Source of the DNA: an uncultured Flavobacteriaceae bacterium
Lineage (GTDB): Bacteria > Bacteroidota > Bacteroidia > Flavobacteriales > Flavobacteriaceae
Assembly: GCA_947498845.1 (NCBI GenBank)
Contig: CANMLX010000002.1
Span: 62,001-126,000, forward strand
DNA length: 64,000 nucleotides
Reading direction: 5' to 3'
Below are positions 44,620-53,007 of this stretch, piece after piece. The notes under the pieces were generated by a model. That model was not told the DNA's origin, did no database searches, and was given only the letters and a program-made list of their open reading frames with translations. A program made the position numbers and the translations under genes. The first letter of the stretch is position 1. Each line of letters starts with the position of its first letter.

Positions 44620-45810
44620 ATGAAGAAATACGTTTCCATATTCGCTGTTTTTCTCTGTGTCGTATCCTATGGCCAAGAAAAAAAAGTAAATGATGATTTT
44701 GAGCTAGAGCTTGAAGCTGAGTACAGATACTTTCCTAACGAAGCTGCTTTTGAAGGTCAAAAAGACCATTTCCCATCTTTGGCAATTTCACCAGAATACT
44801 CCCTGAGTTGGAACAAAGGCTATGATGTGCTGAACTTTAAAGGTTTTTTTCGTTTGGATGTTGACGATGAAAGAACGCATTGGGATATACGGGAGCTCTA
44901 TTATCAAAAGTCAAAGAAGAACTGGGAAATCAGTTTAGGCTTAAAAAAGGTGTATTGGGGTGTTACCGAAAGTAATCACCTAGTTGATATTATCAACCAG
45001 ACCGATGCGGTTGAAAGTTTTGATGGAGAGAAAAAGTTGGGACAGCCCATGGCCCAGTTTTCACTTTCTACCAAAAATATAGGAACGTTCGACTTCTTTT
45101 ATCTACCCTTTCACAGAAAACGCACATTTCCAGGAACTAAAGCAAGATTACGCTTTCCTATTGTCATTGACCAGGACGATTTAAACTACGAAAGCAGTGC
45201 TGAAGAATGGCATCAGGACTTTGCAATACGATGGAAGCACTATATAGGCAGTGTTGATATAGGTCTATCCCATTTTTATGGCACAGGAAGGGAGCCCTTG
45301 TTTATCCTTAACTACGATTTCAACATTGAAGCATTTTACCCCATCATTAACCAAACAGGACTTGATATTCAGGTTACGAACAACGCCTTTTTATGGAAGT
45401 TGGAATCCATCTACAGAACAAGTGATGCCCAGGACTTTTTTGCTCTCGTAGGTGGTGTGGAATACACTTTTAGTAATATTAAAAGTAGTGGTTTGGATGT
45501 AGGTTTTTTGCTAGAATACCTGTACGATGATAGAGATGAATTGGCATTAACGGGACTTCAAAATGATGTATTCTTTGGAAGTCGCATTGCCTTTAATGAT
45601 GTACAGAGTACCGAAATATTAATTGGTGGTATAGCAGACCTCGAAAAGAGTAGTAAAATATTCAGTTTAGAAGCGTCAAGACGATTAGGCGAAAGTTGGA
45701 AGCTAGAAGTAGAAGGACGCTTTTTTAGCAATATTGATAATCGTGAGTTTATACTATCTAATTTTCAGGAGGATAGCTTCTTTAGGTTAAGCGTTCTCAA
45801 ATATTTTTAA
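44620..45810 (+). CDS. Outer-membrane beta-barrel (porin-like) of cassette 2
   Basis: 396 residues. Signal peptide (VSYGQ), mature part practically identical to the cassette 1 barrel (both start EKKVNDDFELELEAEYRYFP, both end LKYF), with differences concentrated in the signal peptide and a few loops. About 45 consecutive bases after the signal peptide are identical in the two genes. Presumed outer-membrane element of the exporter. Confidence 0.75.
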   Translation: MKKYVSIFAVFLCVVSYGQEKKVNDDFELELEAEYRYFPNEAAFEGQKDHFPSLAISPEYSLSWNKGYDVLNFKGFFRLDVDDERTHWDIRELYYQKSKKNWEISLGLKKVYWGVTESNHLVDIINQTDAVESFDGEKKLGQPMAQFSLSTKNIGTFDFFYLPFHRKRTFPGTKARLRFPIVIDQDDLNYESSAEEWHQDFAIRWKHYIGSVDIGLSHFYGTGREPLFILNYDFNIEAFYPIINQTGLDIQVTNNAFLWKLESIYRTSDAQDFFALVGGVEYTFSNIKSSGLDVGFLLEYLYDDRDELALTGLQNDVFFGSRIAFNDVQSTEILIGGIADLEKSSKIFSLEASRRLGESWKLEVEGRFFSNIDNREFILSNFQEDSFFRLSVLKYF

Positions 45811-45822
45811 AAAGATAAAAGC

Positions 45823-46122
45823 ATGAGCAAAGGATATATCATAGAAAATTATGAGGTTACAAATCAGGATGATTATGTACCTCCAGTAAAAACAATTAAT
45901 GAAATATTAGAAAAGTTCGGAGGCAAATTTTTGGTAGCAACACCTAAATCAACAACTCTAAGTGGCGAGCCTCTTGAAGTTATTATCGTCATTGAATTCG
46001 ATTCCAATGAAATGGCTTTGGCATTCTACGATTCATCAGAATATGCTGAATATAAAAAATTATATGAAAGAACTACAAGTGGATGGATACTTCATTCAGA
46101 AGCTTATAAAAGAAACAACTAA
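45823..46122 (+). CDS. DUF1330-domain protein
   Basis: 99 residues, dimeric alpha-beta barrel: GYIIENYEVTNQDDYVPPVK (about 4-23), then LEVIIVIEFDSNEMALAFYD and YKKLYERTTSG. Small stand-alone proteins of this family are thought to be oxidoreductase- or isomerase-like, with no proven reaction. Present only in cassette 2, 12 bases after the barrel gene. Confidence 0.8.
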   Translation: MSKGYIIENYEVTNQDDYVPPVKTINEILEKFGGKFLVATPKSTTLSGEPLEVIIVIEFDSNEMALAFYDSSEYAEYKKLYERTTSGWILHSEAYKRNN

Positions 46123-46133
46123 ATAAAAAATAA

Positions 46134-46433
46134 ATGAGTGTATTAGAAATTGTAAAATGGAAAGCGAAACCAAATGTTTCGGACAAAAAAATGATTGATG
46201 TAGTAAATGCTATGGTTCCTGATTTGAAAAAACTTGATGGATTTATTAGTCAGGTGCTATATAAAGACAAAAACAATTATTGGGTTGATGTTTATTATTG
46301 GGATACTGCAGAAAATGCGCATCTCTCAAATGAGCGTATGGCAGAAAAGGAATCATTAAAGAAATTACTTGAACTAATTGAATTGAACACTGTAACAATA
46401 GAAGTATTAGAACCATTGCAGAGTTCAGAGTAG
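46134..46433 (+). CDS. Antibiotic-biosynthesis-monooxygenase-like protein
   Basis: 99 residues, ferredoxin-like alpha-beta fold (MSVLEIVKWKAKPNVSDKKM, FISQVLYKDKNNYWVDVYYW). Resembles the ABM superfamily that oxidises aromatic or quinone-like rings without cofactors; catalytic residues cannot be confirmed. Eleven bases after the DUF1330 gene; same operon. Confidence 0.65.
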   Translation: MSVLEIVKWKAKPNVSDKKMIDVVNAMVPDLKKLDGFISQVLYKDKNNYWVDVYYWDTAENAHLSNERMAEKESLKKLLELIELNTVTIEVLEPLQSSE

Positions 46434-46469
46434 TAAAAGAAATAATTATCTATCAAAATATAATTCATC

Positions 46470-46832
46470 ATGAAAAATTTAATCTTCAGTTGTTTAATCG
46501 TAGCATGTATCTCGTGCTCTCAAAGTTCTACCTCTCCTACAAAAGTGGCACAAATAGTCGTTGAAAGTTTTTATCAAAAAAACAATGGTAAACTTCAAAA
46601 GCATACCACCAAAGAGAGCTATGATGCTTTTTTATCCATTCAAGATTTGATGACAGCTGCAGAAAGTGGAGCAGCTAACTTTACACTCATTCAAGAGTTG
46701 GTTGAAGGCGATGTTGCTTGGGTAAAATTCACTACCTCTTACGAGGAGAAACCTGAAACATTTAAGTTGGTCAAAATAGATAGACAATGGAAAGTAACTG
46801 AAAAAGGACTGCGGGAAAAAGCTCCGTTTTAA
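46470..46832 (+). CDS. Lipoprotein with DUF4878-like NTF2 fold
   Basis: 120 residues, lipobox ISC (Cys16) SQSS. Mature part resembles the DUF4878/NTF2-like family (VAQIVVESFYQKNNGKLQKH, WVKFTTSYEEKPETFKLVKI, DRQWKVTEKGL). Probably periplasmic and membrane-anchored. Ends the cassette 2 operon, convergent with the third HxlR gene. Confidence 0.7.
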   Translation: MKNLIFSCLIVACISCSQSSTSPTKVAQIVVESFYQKNNGKLQKHTTKESYDAFLSIQDLMTAAESGAANFTLIQELVEGDVAWVKFTTSYEEKPETFKLVKIDRQWKVTEKGLREKAPF

Positions 46833-46862
46833 TGCACGATTTCAGAAAACAAAACTTTGTGG

Positions 46863-47282
46863 TCATTTCTTATTGAATTGTTTGGCCATATATTTAATAG
46901 TTTCCTCTTTGCTACCTTTTAATTGCTTTGCAAATGCCTTTGATTGAGGCGAGATGTGAGTGTCCAAATATTTATCGCTCCACAATACGTACTCTGCAAT
47001 TATCGGGAACAAATCCACACCCTTTTGGGTCAAATTATATAAATAAACTTTTTTGTTGGTAGGATGTCTTTTTTTTGTGATGATATCCAAGGATTCTAAG
47101 CGCGTCAATCGTTCTGACAATCTTGAAGAAGATATTCCCTCGCTTTCATCACTGAAATTTTTGAAAGTTCGCTCTCCAAAAAACATAATATCCCTGATTA
47201 TCAATAACGACCACTTATCTCCAAAAAAATCCAATGCAGAACTTATAGGGCAATCTGACCTGTGACTAATATTTTTTTTCAT
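46863..47282 (-). CDS. HxlR-family regulator 3
   Basis: 139 residues, HxlR winged helix (SDCPISSALDFFGDKWSLLI; GISSSRLSERLTRLESLDII). Cys11 at the sensor position. Divergent from the SRPBCC gene at 47347; the gap holds a different inverted repeat (47317-47337), so this paralog presumably reads another sequence than the other two. Confidence 0.85.
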   Translation of the reverse strand: MKKNISHRSDCPISSALDFFGDKWSLLIIRDIMFFGERTFKNFSDESEGISSSRLSERLTRLESLDIITKKRHPTNKKVYLYNLTQKGVDLFPIIAEYVLWSDKYLDTHISPQSKAFAKQLKGSKEETIKYMAKQFNKK

Positions 47283-47316
47283 TTTTTTACTTCTATTTTG
47301 AAAGTAATTTATATAT

Positions 47317-47337
47317 TTACTTCCGAAACGAAAGTAA
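47317..47337. promoter_or_regulatory. Putative operator of HxlR regulator 3
   Basis: TTACTT (47317-47322), nine bases, AAGTAA (47332-47337), with an inner CG-AAA-CG. A further half-like GAAAGTAA stands at 47300-47307. Ten bases before the SRPBCC start, so it overlaps the plus-strand leader. Confidence 0.5.
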
Positions 47338-47346
47338 TAATTTAAA

Positions 47347-47880
47347 ATGAAACATAAGAAAAAAATGATTTTAGGAAGTGTATTAGCAGTAATTGCATTG
47401 GTCTTAATTGTATTTCAAGTGAAGTCTGGAAAAACAATAGTATTGGAACATCAAATACAAATTGATAATTCGCCAAGTTTAGTTTGGAAAACATTAAATG
47501 AAATAGAAGCTGTAGCAGACTACAATCCCCAAGTTGAAAAAGCACTTTGCATTTCTAACAACAAAACAGGAATTGGAGCTAGTAGGGAATGTACTATGAA
47601 AGATGGCTCTAAGGTAAAAGAGCGTATTACCAATATTGAACCCGATAACGCAATTACCATGGAGTTGTATGAAAGTAATTGGCCTGTTAAAAATATGAAG
47701 TGGAGAACGGCTATTGCAGATAAAAATGGGGGGGCTTTAGTTACCCAAAAATTAGAGTATCAAGTAAAGTTTGGAGCTTTTGGTGCTATACTAAATGCGC
47801 TTGTTCTTGAGAACAAAATGAATAGTACATTACAAGGTGTTTTTGAAAGTATGAAATCATATATTGAATCTAAAAACTAA
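47347..47880 (+). CDS. Membrane-anchored SRPBCC-domain protein
   Basis: 177 residues. N-terminal helix (about 7-25; ILGSVLAVIALVLIVF) and then SRPBCC/polyketide-cyclase fold (HQIQIDNSPSLVWKTLNEIE, GASRECTMKDGSKVKERITN). Periplasm- or membrane-facing ligand binder. The likely target of HxlR regulator 3; followed after three bases by the TfoX-like frame. Confidence 0.78.
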   Translation: MKHKKKMILGSVLAVIALVLIVFQVKSGKTIVLEHQIQIDNSPSLVWKTLNEIEAVADYNPQVEKALCISNNKTGIGASRECTMKDGSKVKERITNIEPDNAITMELYESNWPVKNMKWRTAIADKNGGALVTQKLEYQVKFGAFGAILNALVLENKMNSTLQGVFESMKSYIESKN

Positions 47881-47883
47881 GAC

Positions 47884-48224
47884 ATGGCATACGATAGGTT
47901 TCTAGCCGATAAGATTACCCAAATCATGAAGCAAAATCAGGTAAACTTCTATGAAAAGGAAATGATGGGTGGTATCACCTGGGTGGTTGAAGAAAAATGT
48001 GCATCAGTATCTACAAAGGAGGTCTTATGGCACGTATTGAGCCTGATGAATTGGAAGAACTAATACAACGTGATGGAGCAATACAGATGATGCACGGCAG
48101 TAAGCCAATGAAGGGATATTTGTCTATAAGTCCTGAGGGTTTTGATTTAGATGAAGATTTGGAATTTTGGGTTAAAAAATGTTTGGAATTTAACCCTAAG
48201 GCAAAGGTTAGTAAGAAGAAATAA
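47884..48224 (+). pseudogene. TfoX N-domain-like gene with a one-base frameshift
   Basis: Starts MAYDRFLADKITQIMKQNQV and continues NFYEKEMMGGITWVVEEK, a TfoX N-terminal-domain protein. After EEK the frame changes: the C-terminal half (MCISIYKGGLMARIEPDELE, ending FNPKAKVSKKK) is read in the next frame. The junction is a run of five A; a sixth A would restore a continuous protein of about 113 residues. Single-base loss, sequencing error or a programmed slip cannot be told apart from one sequence. Confidence 0.7.
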
Positions 48225-48271
48225 TTAGGTAAGGAATATGAAGCCTATATTTTATAGCATTAAATCAATTT

Positions 48272-48775
48272 TTAATGATTGGTGAATTCAGATATTATTG
48301 AAGAATGTTCGGGAAATTTAGCTATTAACTCTTTTTTACTAGGTAGTTCAAAATCACCAAATTCAAATCCAGGAGATACTGTACAGCCAACAAGTGAATA
48401 GTCATAATCATTTAAAAGTTTTGCTGCAAAAAAATGGTTATTTGGCACGACAAATTGAGGCACTTCGCCCTTAGAAAAATCCCTGCCTATTATATGTTTA
48501 GAATGGCCTCCTTCGGGAGAAATGATATGGAGTTCAATTGGAGAACCATCATAAAAATGCCAGATTTCATCTTGTTTTATTTTATGAAATGCAGAAAAAG
48601 TTTCTGAAGTCAATAAAAAATATATGCAAGTTGAGTAGTTTCTTTTGCTACAAAAATCTGAAGGTAAACTATTTTCTTTAATTTCACCTTTGCTTCTGTA
48701 GGTCTCTTTAAAATAGCCTCCTTCTGGATGAGGTTTTAAACCCAGCTTTTTTATTATTTTTTCAATTTTATTCAT
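48272..48775 (-). CDS. Cupin-superfamily protein (DUF985)
   Basis: 167 residues. IIKKLGLKPHPEGGYFKETY at the start, TCIYFLLTSETFSAFHKIKQ and DEIWHFYDGSPIELHIISPE are the conserved DUF985 cupin elements. Metal-site His in FHKIKQDEIWHF. Family function not established. Ten bases downstream of the lipoprotein hydrolase gene, minus strand. Confidence 0.8.
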   Translation of the reverse strand: MNKIEKIIKKLGLKPHPEGGYFKETYRSKGEIKENSLPSDFCSKRNYSTCIYFLLTSETFSAFHKIKQDEIWHFYDGSPIELHIISPEGGHSKHIIGRDFSKGEVPQFVVPNNHFFAAKLLNDYDYSLVGCTVSPGFEFGDFELPSKKELIAKFPEHSSIISEFTNH

Positions 48776-48785
48776 AAGCTATGTT

Positions 48786-49832
48786 TTAAGGCTTAAACTG
48801 TTCAATAAATTCATTTACCCTCTGGCAAAATAATTCTTGGTCTTGATACATACCAGTATGTCCACTATTGGGTAATAAATGACTGAAAGTCTCGGTTGAA
48901 CTTACGTTATCAAGAATATTATTCCCCAATGCTGGAGGACATACAAAGTCGTACTTGCCATATAGTGTCATTACAGGTATAGTCACATTGCTGAGCTTTT
49001 CCGTGAAATCATACGTTCTTAATTCGTCTTGAATATCAGCATTCTGGCTATACCTATGGTTGAGAAACGTACTGGTAACCGCATAGTTTTGTTTGATGGC
49101 ATTTGCCTTAATCACATCCATAATTGAGAACGGTACGACTTCCGAAAAGTATTCTTCAGCATCCGTGGCATAATCGTTTAATTGGTCTGCTTTTTTAAGA
49201 CTTAATGTTCCCGTAGGCAGATTGTTACAAAAATTCAATATCTCTTGCCACTCGTTTACATGATTGCCTAAAACCAATTCTTGGTTGGCGTGATTAACCA
49301 AAGCATCACGTGTCAATCTATCATTTAAAGGGTAGTTGTGCGAGGCACTGCAAACTATCCATCCTTTAATAAGATTTTGATTATCTTCTTTGGTAATAAA
49401 TGAAGTGCTTAATATACCTCCAAAACTGTGAGCAAGTAGAAAAACGCTAATATCGCTTCCATATCTGTGTTTTAGTACATGAATAACCTTTTTCAAATCT
49501 TCAGTCATTGTAGGAAGGTTGAGATTGTCTCCATTGTTGTTTCCTTGGGAGGCTCCTGCATTTCTTTGGTCCCAATAGGCTACGGCATATTTGTCTTCAA
49601 TATGTTGTGAGATATAATCTGAATTATAGAAATAAGAACTAGAGCCAGGGCCACCATGCACAAATAGCAATACAGTCTTACTTGTGGTGTTTCCCTCAAC
49701 CAATACACGCATGGACGCTTTTTTGTTTTCTACATAAAATGTTTCAGAAACATTTGTCCCGATTTTGATTTCTTCTTTTTGGCAAGATGACAAAAGAATA
49801 GATACGATTAATATGACATATAAGTATTTCAT
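48786..49832 (-). CDS. Alpha/beta-hydrolase lipoprotein
   Basis: 348 residues. Lipobox LLSSC (Cys17). HGGPGSSS (about 54-61) forms the oxyanion loop, AHSFGG the nucleophile elbow with the catalytic Ser, and the C-terminal GHTGMYQ gives the His. This resembles proline-iminopeptidase-type hydrolases. As a lipoprotein it would work in the periplasm or on the surface. Starts in a four-base overlap (ATGA) with the outer-membrane gene upstream, so they are coupled. Confidence 0.82.
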   Translation of the reverse strand: MKYLYVILIVSILLSSCQKEEIKIGTNVSETFYVENKKASMRVLVEGNTTSKTVLLFVHGGPGSSSYFYNSDYISQHIEDKYAVAYWDQRNAGASQGNNNGDNLNLPTMTEDLKKVIHVLKHRYGSDISVFLLAHSFGGILSTSFITKEDNQNLIKGWIVCSASHNYPLNDRLTRDALVNHANQELVLGNHVNEWQEILNFCNNLPTGTLSLKKADQLNDYATDAEEYFSEVVPFSIMDVIKANAIKQNYAVTSTFLNHRYSQNADIQDELRTYDFTEKLSNVTIPVMTLYGKYDFVCPPALGNNILDNVSSTETFSHLLPNSGHTGMYQDQELFCQRVNEFIEQFKP

Positions 49833-50482
49833 TTTTGAAAATTATCTTTAGTAATGTGTTTTGTTTTTGGTTTGAACATCAAGAATTTTGATGGTTTATA
49901 GATAATGCCTAATTCCATAGTTGGCCTTAAATAAATTGTGCTGTTATACGGGAACATGGTCAGTAGATTTAGTTTGTAGTAAATGGCTATAGGTTTCGAT
50001 TTTGTAATGGAAAAATCATATCCCAAGCCACCACCAAATGACACTAGTGCATAGTTGTAACCCGCACCTTTTTTGATGGATACATTGTCATCTACACGAT
50101 AGGTTGTACCGCCCAAAAAGGTTCTACTGTATCCAATTTCTGGTGATAATTCTGTAAAGAACCCTTTATTATGAGTTCTTCTGAATGTATATCCTGCTGT
50201 TAGATAAACATTGTCATGAAAAGTTTTGTGATGATACCAACCAAAATTCGCTGTAAGAAACCTATCCTTAAAATAGCGTTTTTGTTTTCCAGATTTCTTT
50301 GTTTTCTCGATTTGTTTTTTTCTAATAGGTATTTCAAGACCTGCCTTAAGTCCAGGATATATAATAGAGCTATTATAACCTAAACGGACATTAGTCGGGG
50401 TTTCAATTTTTTCTAAAGAATTTTGAGAAAATAAGTTTATAGAACTAAAAAGTAGATATGATATGAGGATGTTTTTAATCAT
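49829..50482 (-). CDS. Putative outer-membrane protein
   Basis: 217 residues, signal peptide (INLFSQ), beta-rich body (RYFKDRFLTANFGWYHHKTF, HNKGFFTELSPEIGYSRTFL). Family not recognised. Translationally coupled to the downstream hydrolase lipoprotein. The membrane AraC protein at 50591 is the nearest regulator. Confidence 0.6.
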   Translation of the reverse strand: MIKNILISYLLFSSINLFSQNSLEKIETPTNVRLGYNSSIIYPGLKAGLEIPIRKKQIEKTKKSGKQKRYFKDRFLTANFGWYHHKTFHDNVYLTAGYTFRRTHNKGFFTELSPEIGYSRTFLGGTTYRVDDNVSIKKGAGYNYALVSFGGGLGYDFSITKSKPIAIYYKLNLLTMFPYNSTIYLRPTMELGIIYKPSKFLMFKPKTKHITKDNFQK

Positions 50483-50590
50483 TGATTTTGCCTTTGCTTA
50501 AAGTGTCAAAGCAAAGGAAAAGATGTAGGTCTATCGCTTCATCTTACAAGATGGCACTAAAAAATGCGAAATAGTATTTTAAGTAAGTGA

Positions 50591-51739
50591 TTAAAGTGGT
50601 GTCATGTAAGTTGCCACTTCGTTTTTGCCACTTTTGTATTGTTTAATATATTCGCTAGGTGTACATTTCATATTCTTTTTAAAAACCCGATTGAAAGATG
50701 ATTTGGAATTAAATCCTGCCGAAAAAGCAATGGATAACAGTGTTAACTCTTTATGTTTTTCTTGCTCAATTTGTTTAATGACCTCATAAACGCGGAAAGT
50801 GTTAATAAACTCAAAGAAACTCTTATTTGCATTTTGGTTAATTACTTGCGATAATTGGTTTGATGGCATCTTAAATTGTTCTGCCAACTTAAAGAGGGTT
50901 ATTTCTGGGTCAAGATATGGCTTATGTTCAACTATAAAATTTTGCAATTCTTTGTATTTCGAGATGGAAGCTTTTGTATCAAGACCTGTTCTTAAATATT
51001 TTTCATCTGATTTTATGCTACTTTGCTTTACCTCAATCCTGTATTCTGTTTCTTTGAAAATTGGAATATCATTTAAAAAAACATCTGTTTGTCGTAAGCC
51101 ATAATAACCAAAGGTAAACACATAAAACGATAAAAATAGTACAGTAAACAATTCCCCATCAATCCCAATATAAACAAGTCTCATTTCTTGTAATGTTAGG
51201 CAGATAGCACTAACAACATTAATCAGCAAAAATCCAACGACAATAATTTTCAACCAATTCATTTGTTTTGATTCAATTTCGGAAAAAACAACCTTCATTT
51301 CTTCTTTGTACCGCGATAAAAATTGAAGTATTACAATAGGATAAACAAAACAACTAGCTATTTTGAAAATGGCTAAAGCCATATCTATCGAGTAATTGTC
51401 ATAATTAACCAAAGTTGGTATTATAATCATGTTCAAAAACATAGGGGCAAAATGTAGCAGTTGTAGTTTTGAAAATGACCTCTGTTCATATATGGCGGTG
51501 ATGTATAAAAGAATCAATGGTCCATGTAAAAAAACAAAAGCTCCAGAAAACTCTGCCAGCACATCGTAATAGTTGAGTTGGTTTACCTCAAAATAATAGG
51601 CAATCAAATGGAAAGCTATTAATAGTAACCATACTATTAGGGTGGTATCGGCGAAAACACGCTGTTTTTTTGAAAAAATCAAAAAAGTAAAAAATAGTGT
51701 AAGGCCTAATGAAGCTATTAAAATTGCGGAAATTAACAT
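50591..51739 (-). CDS. Membrane-anchored AraC-type regulator (second of its kind)
   Basis: 382 residues. About six to seven hydrophobic helices in residues 1-230 (LISAILIASLGLTLFFTFLI, ILQFLSRYKEEMK after the fifth), then the AraC domain (about 265-370; LFKLAEQFKMPSNQLSQVIN, LSIAFSAGFNSKSSFNRVFKK shown in part). Same architecture as 26362-27489. Likely regulates the 48272-50482 unit just downstream. Confidence 0.8.
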   Translation of the reverse strand: MLISAILIASLGLTLFFTFLIFSKKQRVFADTTLIVWLLLIAFHLIAYYFEVNQLNYYDVLAEFSGAFVFLHGPLILLYITAIYEQRSFSKLQLLHFAPMFLNMIIIPTLVNYDNYSIDMALAIFKIASCFVYPIVILQFLSRYKEEMKVVFSEIESKQMNWLKIIVVGFLLINVVSAICLTLQEMRLVYIGIDGELFTVLFLSFYVFTFGYYGLRQTDVFLNDIPIFKETEYRIEVKQSSIKSDEKYLRTGLDTKASISKYKELQNFIVEHKPYLDPEITLFKLAEQFKMPSNQLSQVINQNANKSFFEFINTFRVYEVIKQIEQEKHKELTLLSIAFSAGFNSKSSFNRVFKKNMKCTPSEYIKQYKSGKNEVATYMTPL

Positions 51740-51827
51740 GGGACAAGTTGTAACTTTTTGTGTTCTTTTTTATCTTCCTATTCCTCAAAACTGATTGAAT
51801 TAGAATTCATTTAAAGGTTAAAAATAC

Positions 51828-51856
51828 AAAACCAGTTTTTAATTAAAACTGGTTTT
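51828..51856 (-). terminator. Intrinsic terminator after the alkC operon
   Basis: AAAACCAGTTTT (51828-51839) pairs perfectly with AAAACTGGTTTT (51845-51856) around TAATT. On the minus strand it follows the alkC stop at 51884 and is trailed by TGTATTTTT. Confidence 0.7.
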
Positions 51857-51883
51857 TTTAGATTGTTTTCATAAATTATTCAG

Positions 51884-52996
51884 CTATTTTGTAAGCTCAA
51901 AATCTGATTTATCCAATTCTTTCCCGTTAATGATAATGGATAGCTGATGCTTTCCAACATAAAATTTCCTTGTAGTGATAATTTTAAAGGATTGCCTTCT
52001 AGTTATAGATGTGGTAGTTTGAGCAGAATAATCCTTCTCGCTAATTTTAAATACTTTTTTGGATAGTGAACCATTAGCTTTTTGGTAATACAATCCATAT
52101 TCCAACCGTATTTTGGAAGTAACCTTATTAGTATTAGTCAAATCAAATGAAAACTCCAAATATTCTCCGGTTTTGACCGTAGGTGTGCTTATCTTGAATT
52201 TAGAAAGTTTAATCTTATCCACTTTCCCGAAACCAAAAAGTTCCATTAGTTCTAGGTTGCCTTGTTTTAACAACGTTCTACAGGCATGCTTAACCACCCA
52301 ATCGGTTTCCTTAGAAATTCCCTTCCATTGTTTGGCAATTTGTATAACTACTTTAGGATTATCTTTAGCAATATCATTAAGGTTATTGGCAACGCTTCTA
52401 CGTACATATTCTGAAGGGTCGTTTTTTAGTTTTTCCAAAATTGGAAGAATGGGTGTTGGGTCTTTCTTTAATCGGGGAATCGCCATTGCCCAAGGTAATC
52501 TTGGTCTAGAACCTTCTGACGCCAATCTCCTAACATGTAAATTTTCGTGTGATGACCATGCCAGCATTTGAGCCATACTTTCCTTTGGGTATTTTATGAT
52601 AAATGGCCGAACAGAAAATTCACAACTTGTAAATACGGTTATTATCTCCATGGCATTCATAGAGGTTTGGTAATGGTCTAATCCATATTGTTCAACATAA
52701 TCAGGTAGAAATATAAATGCGAGACCATCGTTTGGACTAACTTGTATCCCTTTTTCATTCCATAGCTCAATAAAGCTAAGAATCTTTACTATATCCTCCT
52801 CATAATTATCCGAAAGTTGACGATGCAAAGTTTCTGTGGTATGACGCATACGTTGTTTCAGCTCACGATTTTCCCATGCATCATCAAAAATCTCAGCTAG
52901 AAACTGTTTTGGGTTAAAAGTTGGAATAACTTCAGAAATTACTTCAGTAAATCGATTGTAAAATTCTTGATTGTAGATGTTTTTGAATAATTCCAT
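51884..52996 (-). CDS. alkC: AlkC-type DNA alkylation repair glycosylase
   Basis: 370 residues. HEAT-like repeats (about 1-255; WSSHENLHVRRLASEGSRPR with the typical SEGSRPRLPWA segment, then DPSEYVRRSVANNLNDIAKD) form the DNA-binding solenoid that excises N3-alkyl purines. Residues about 265-370 (KISTPTVKTGEYLEFSFDLT, KFYVGKHQLSIIINGKELD) look like the Ig-like domain characteristic of the AlkC-alpha group. Last gene of a unit of four minus-strand genes (54285 to 51884). Complements the O6-alkylguanine transferase at 31319. Confidence 0.85.
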   Translation of the reverse strand: MELFKNIYNQEFYNRFTEVISEVIPTFNPKQFLAEIFDDAWENRELKQRMRHTTETLHRQLSDNYEEDIVKILSFIELWNEKGIQVSPNDGLAFIFLPDYVEQYGLDHYQTSMNAMEIITVFTSCEFSVRPFIIKYPKESMAQMLAWSSHENLHVRRLASEGSRPRLPWAMAIPRLKKDPTPILPILEKLKNDPSEYVRRSVANNLNDIAKDNPKVVIQIAKQWKGISKETDWVVKHACRTLLKQGNLELMELFGFGKVDKIKLSKFKISTPTVKTGEYLEFSFDLTNTNKVTSKIRLEYGLYYQKANGSLSKKVFKISEKDYSAQTTTSITRRQSFKIITTRKFYVGKHQLSIIINGKELDKSDFELTK

Positions 52997-53007
52997 AATG
53001 CGTTTAT

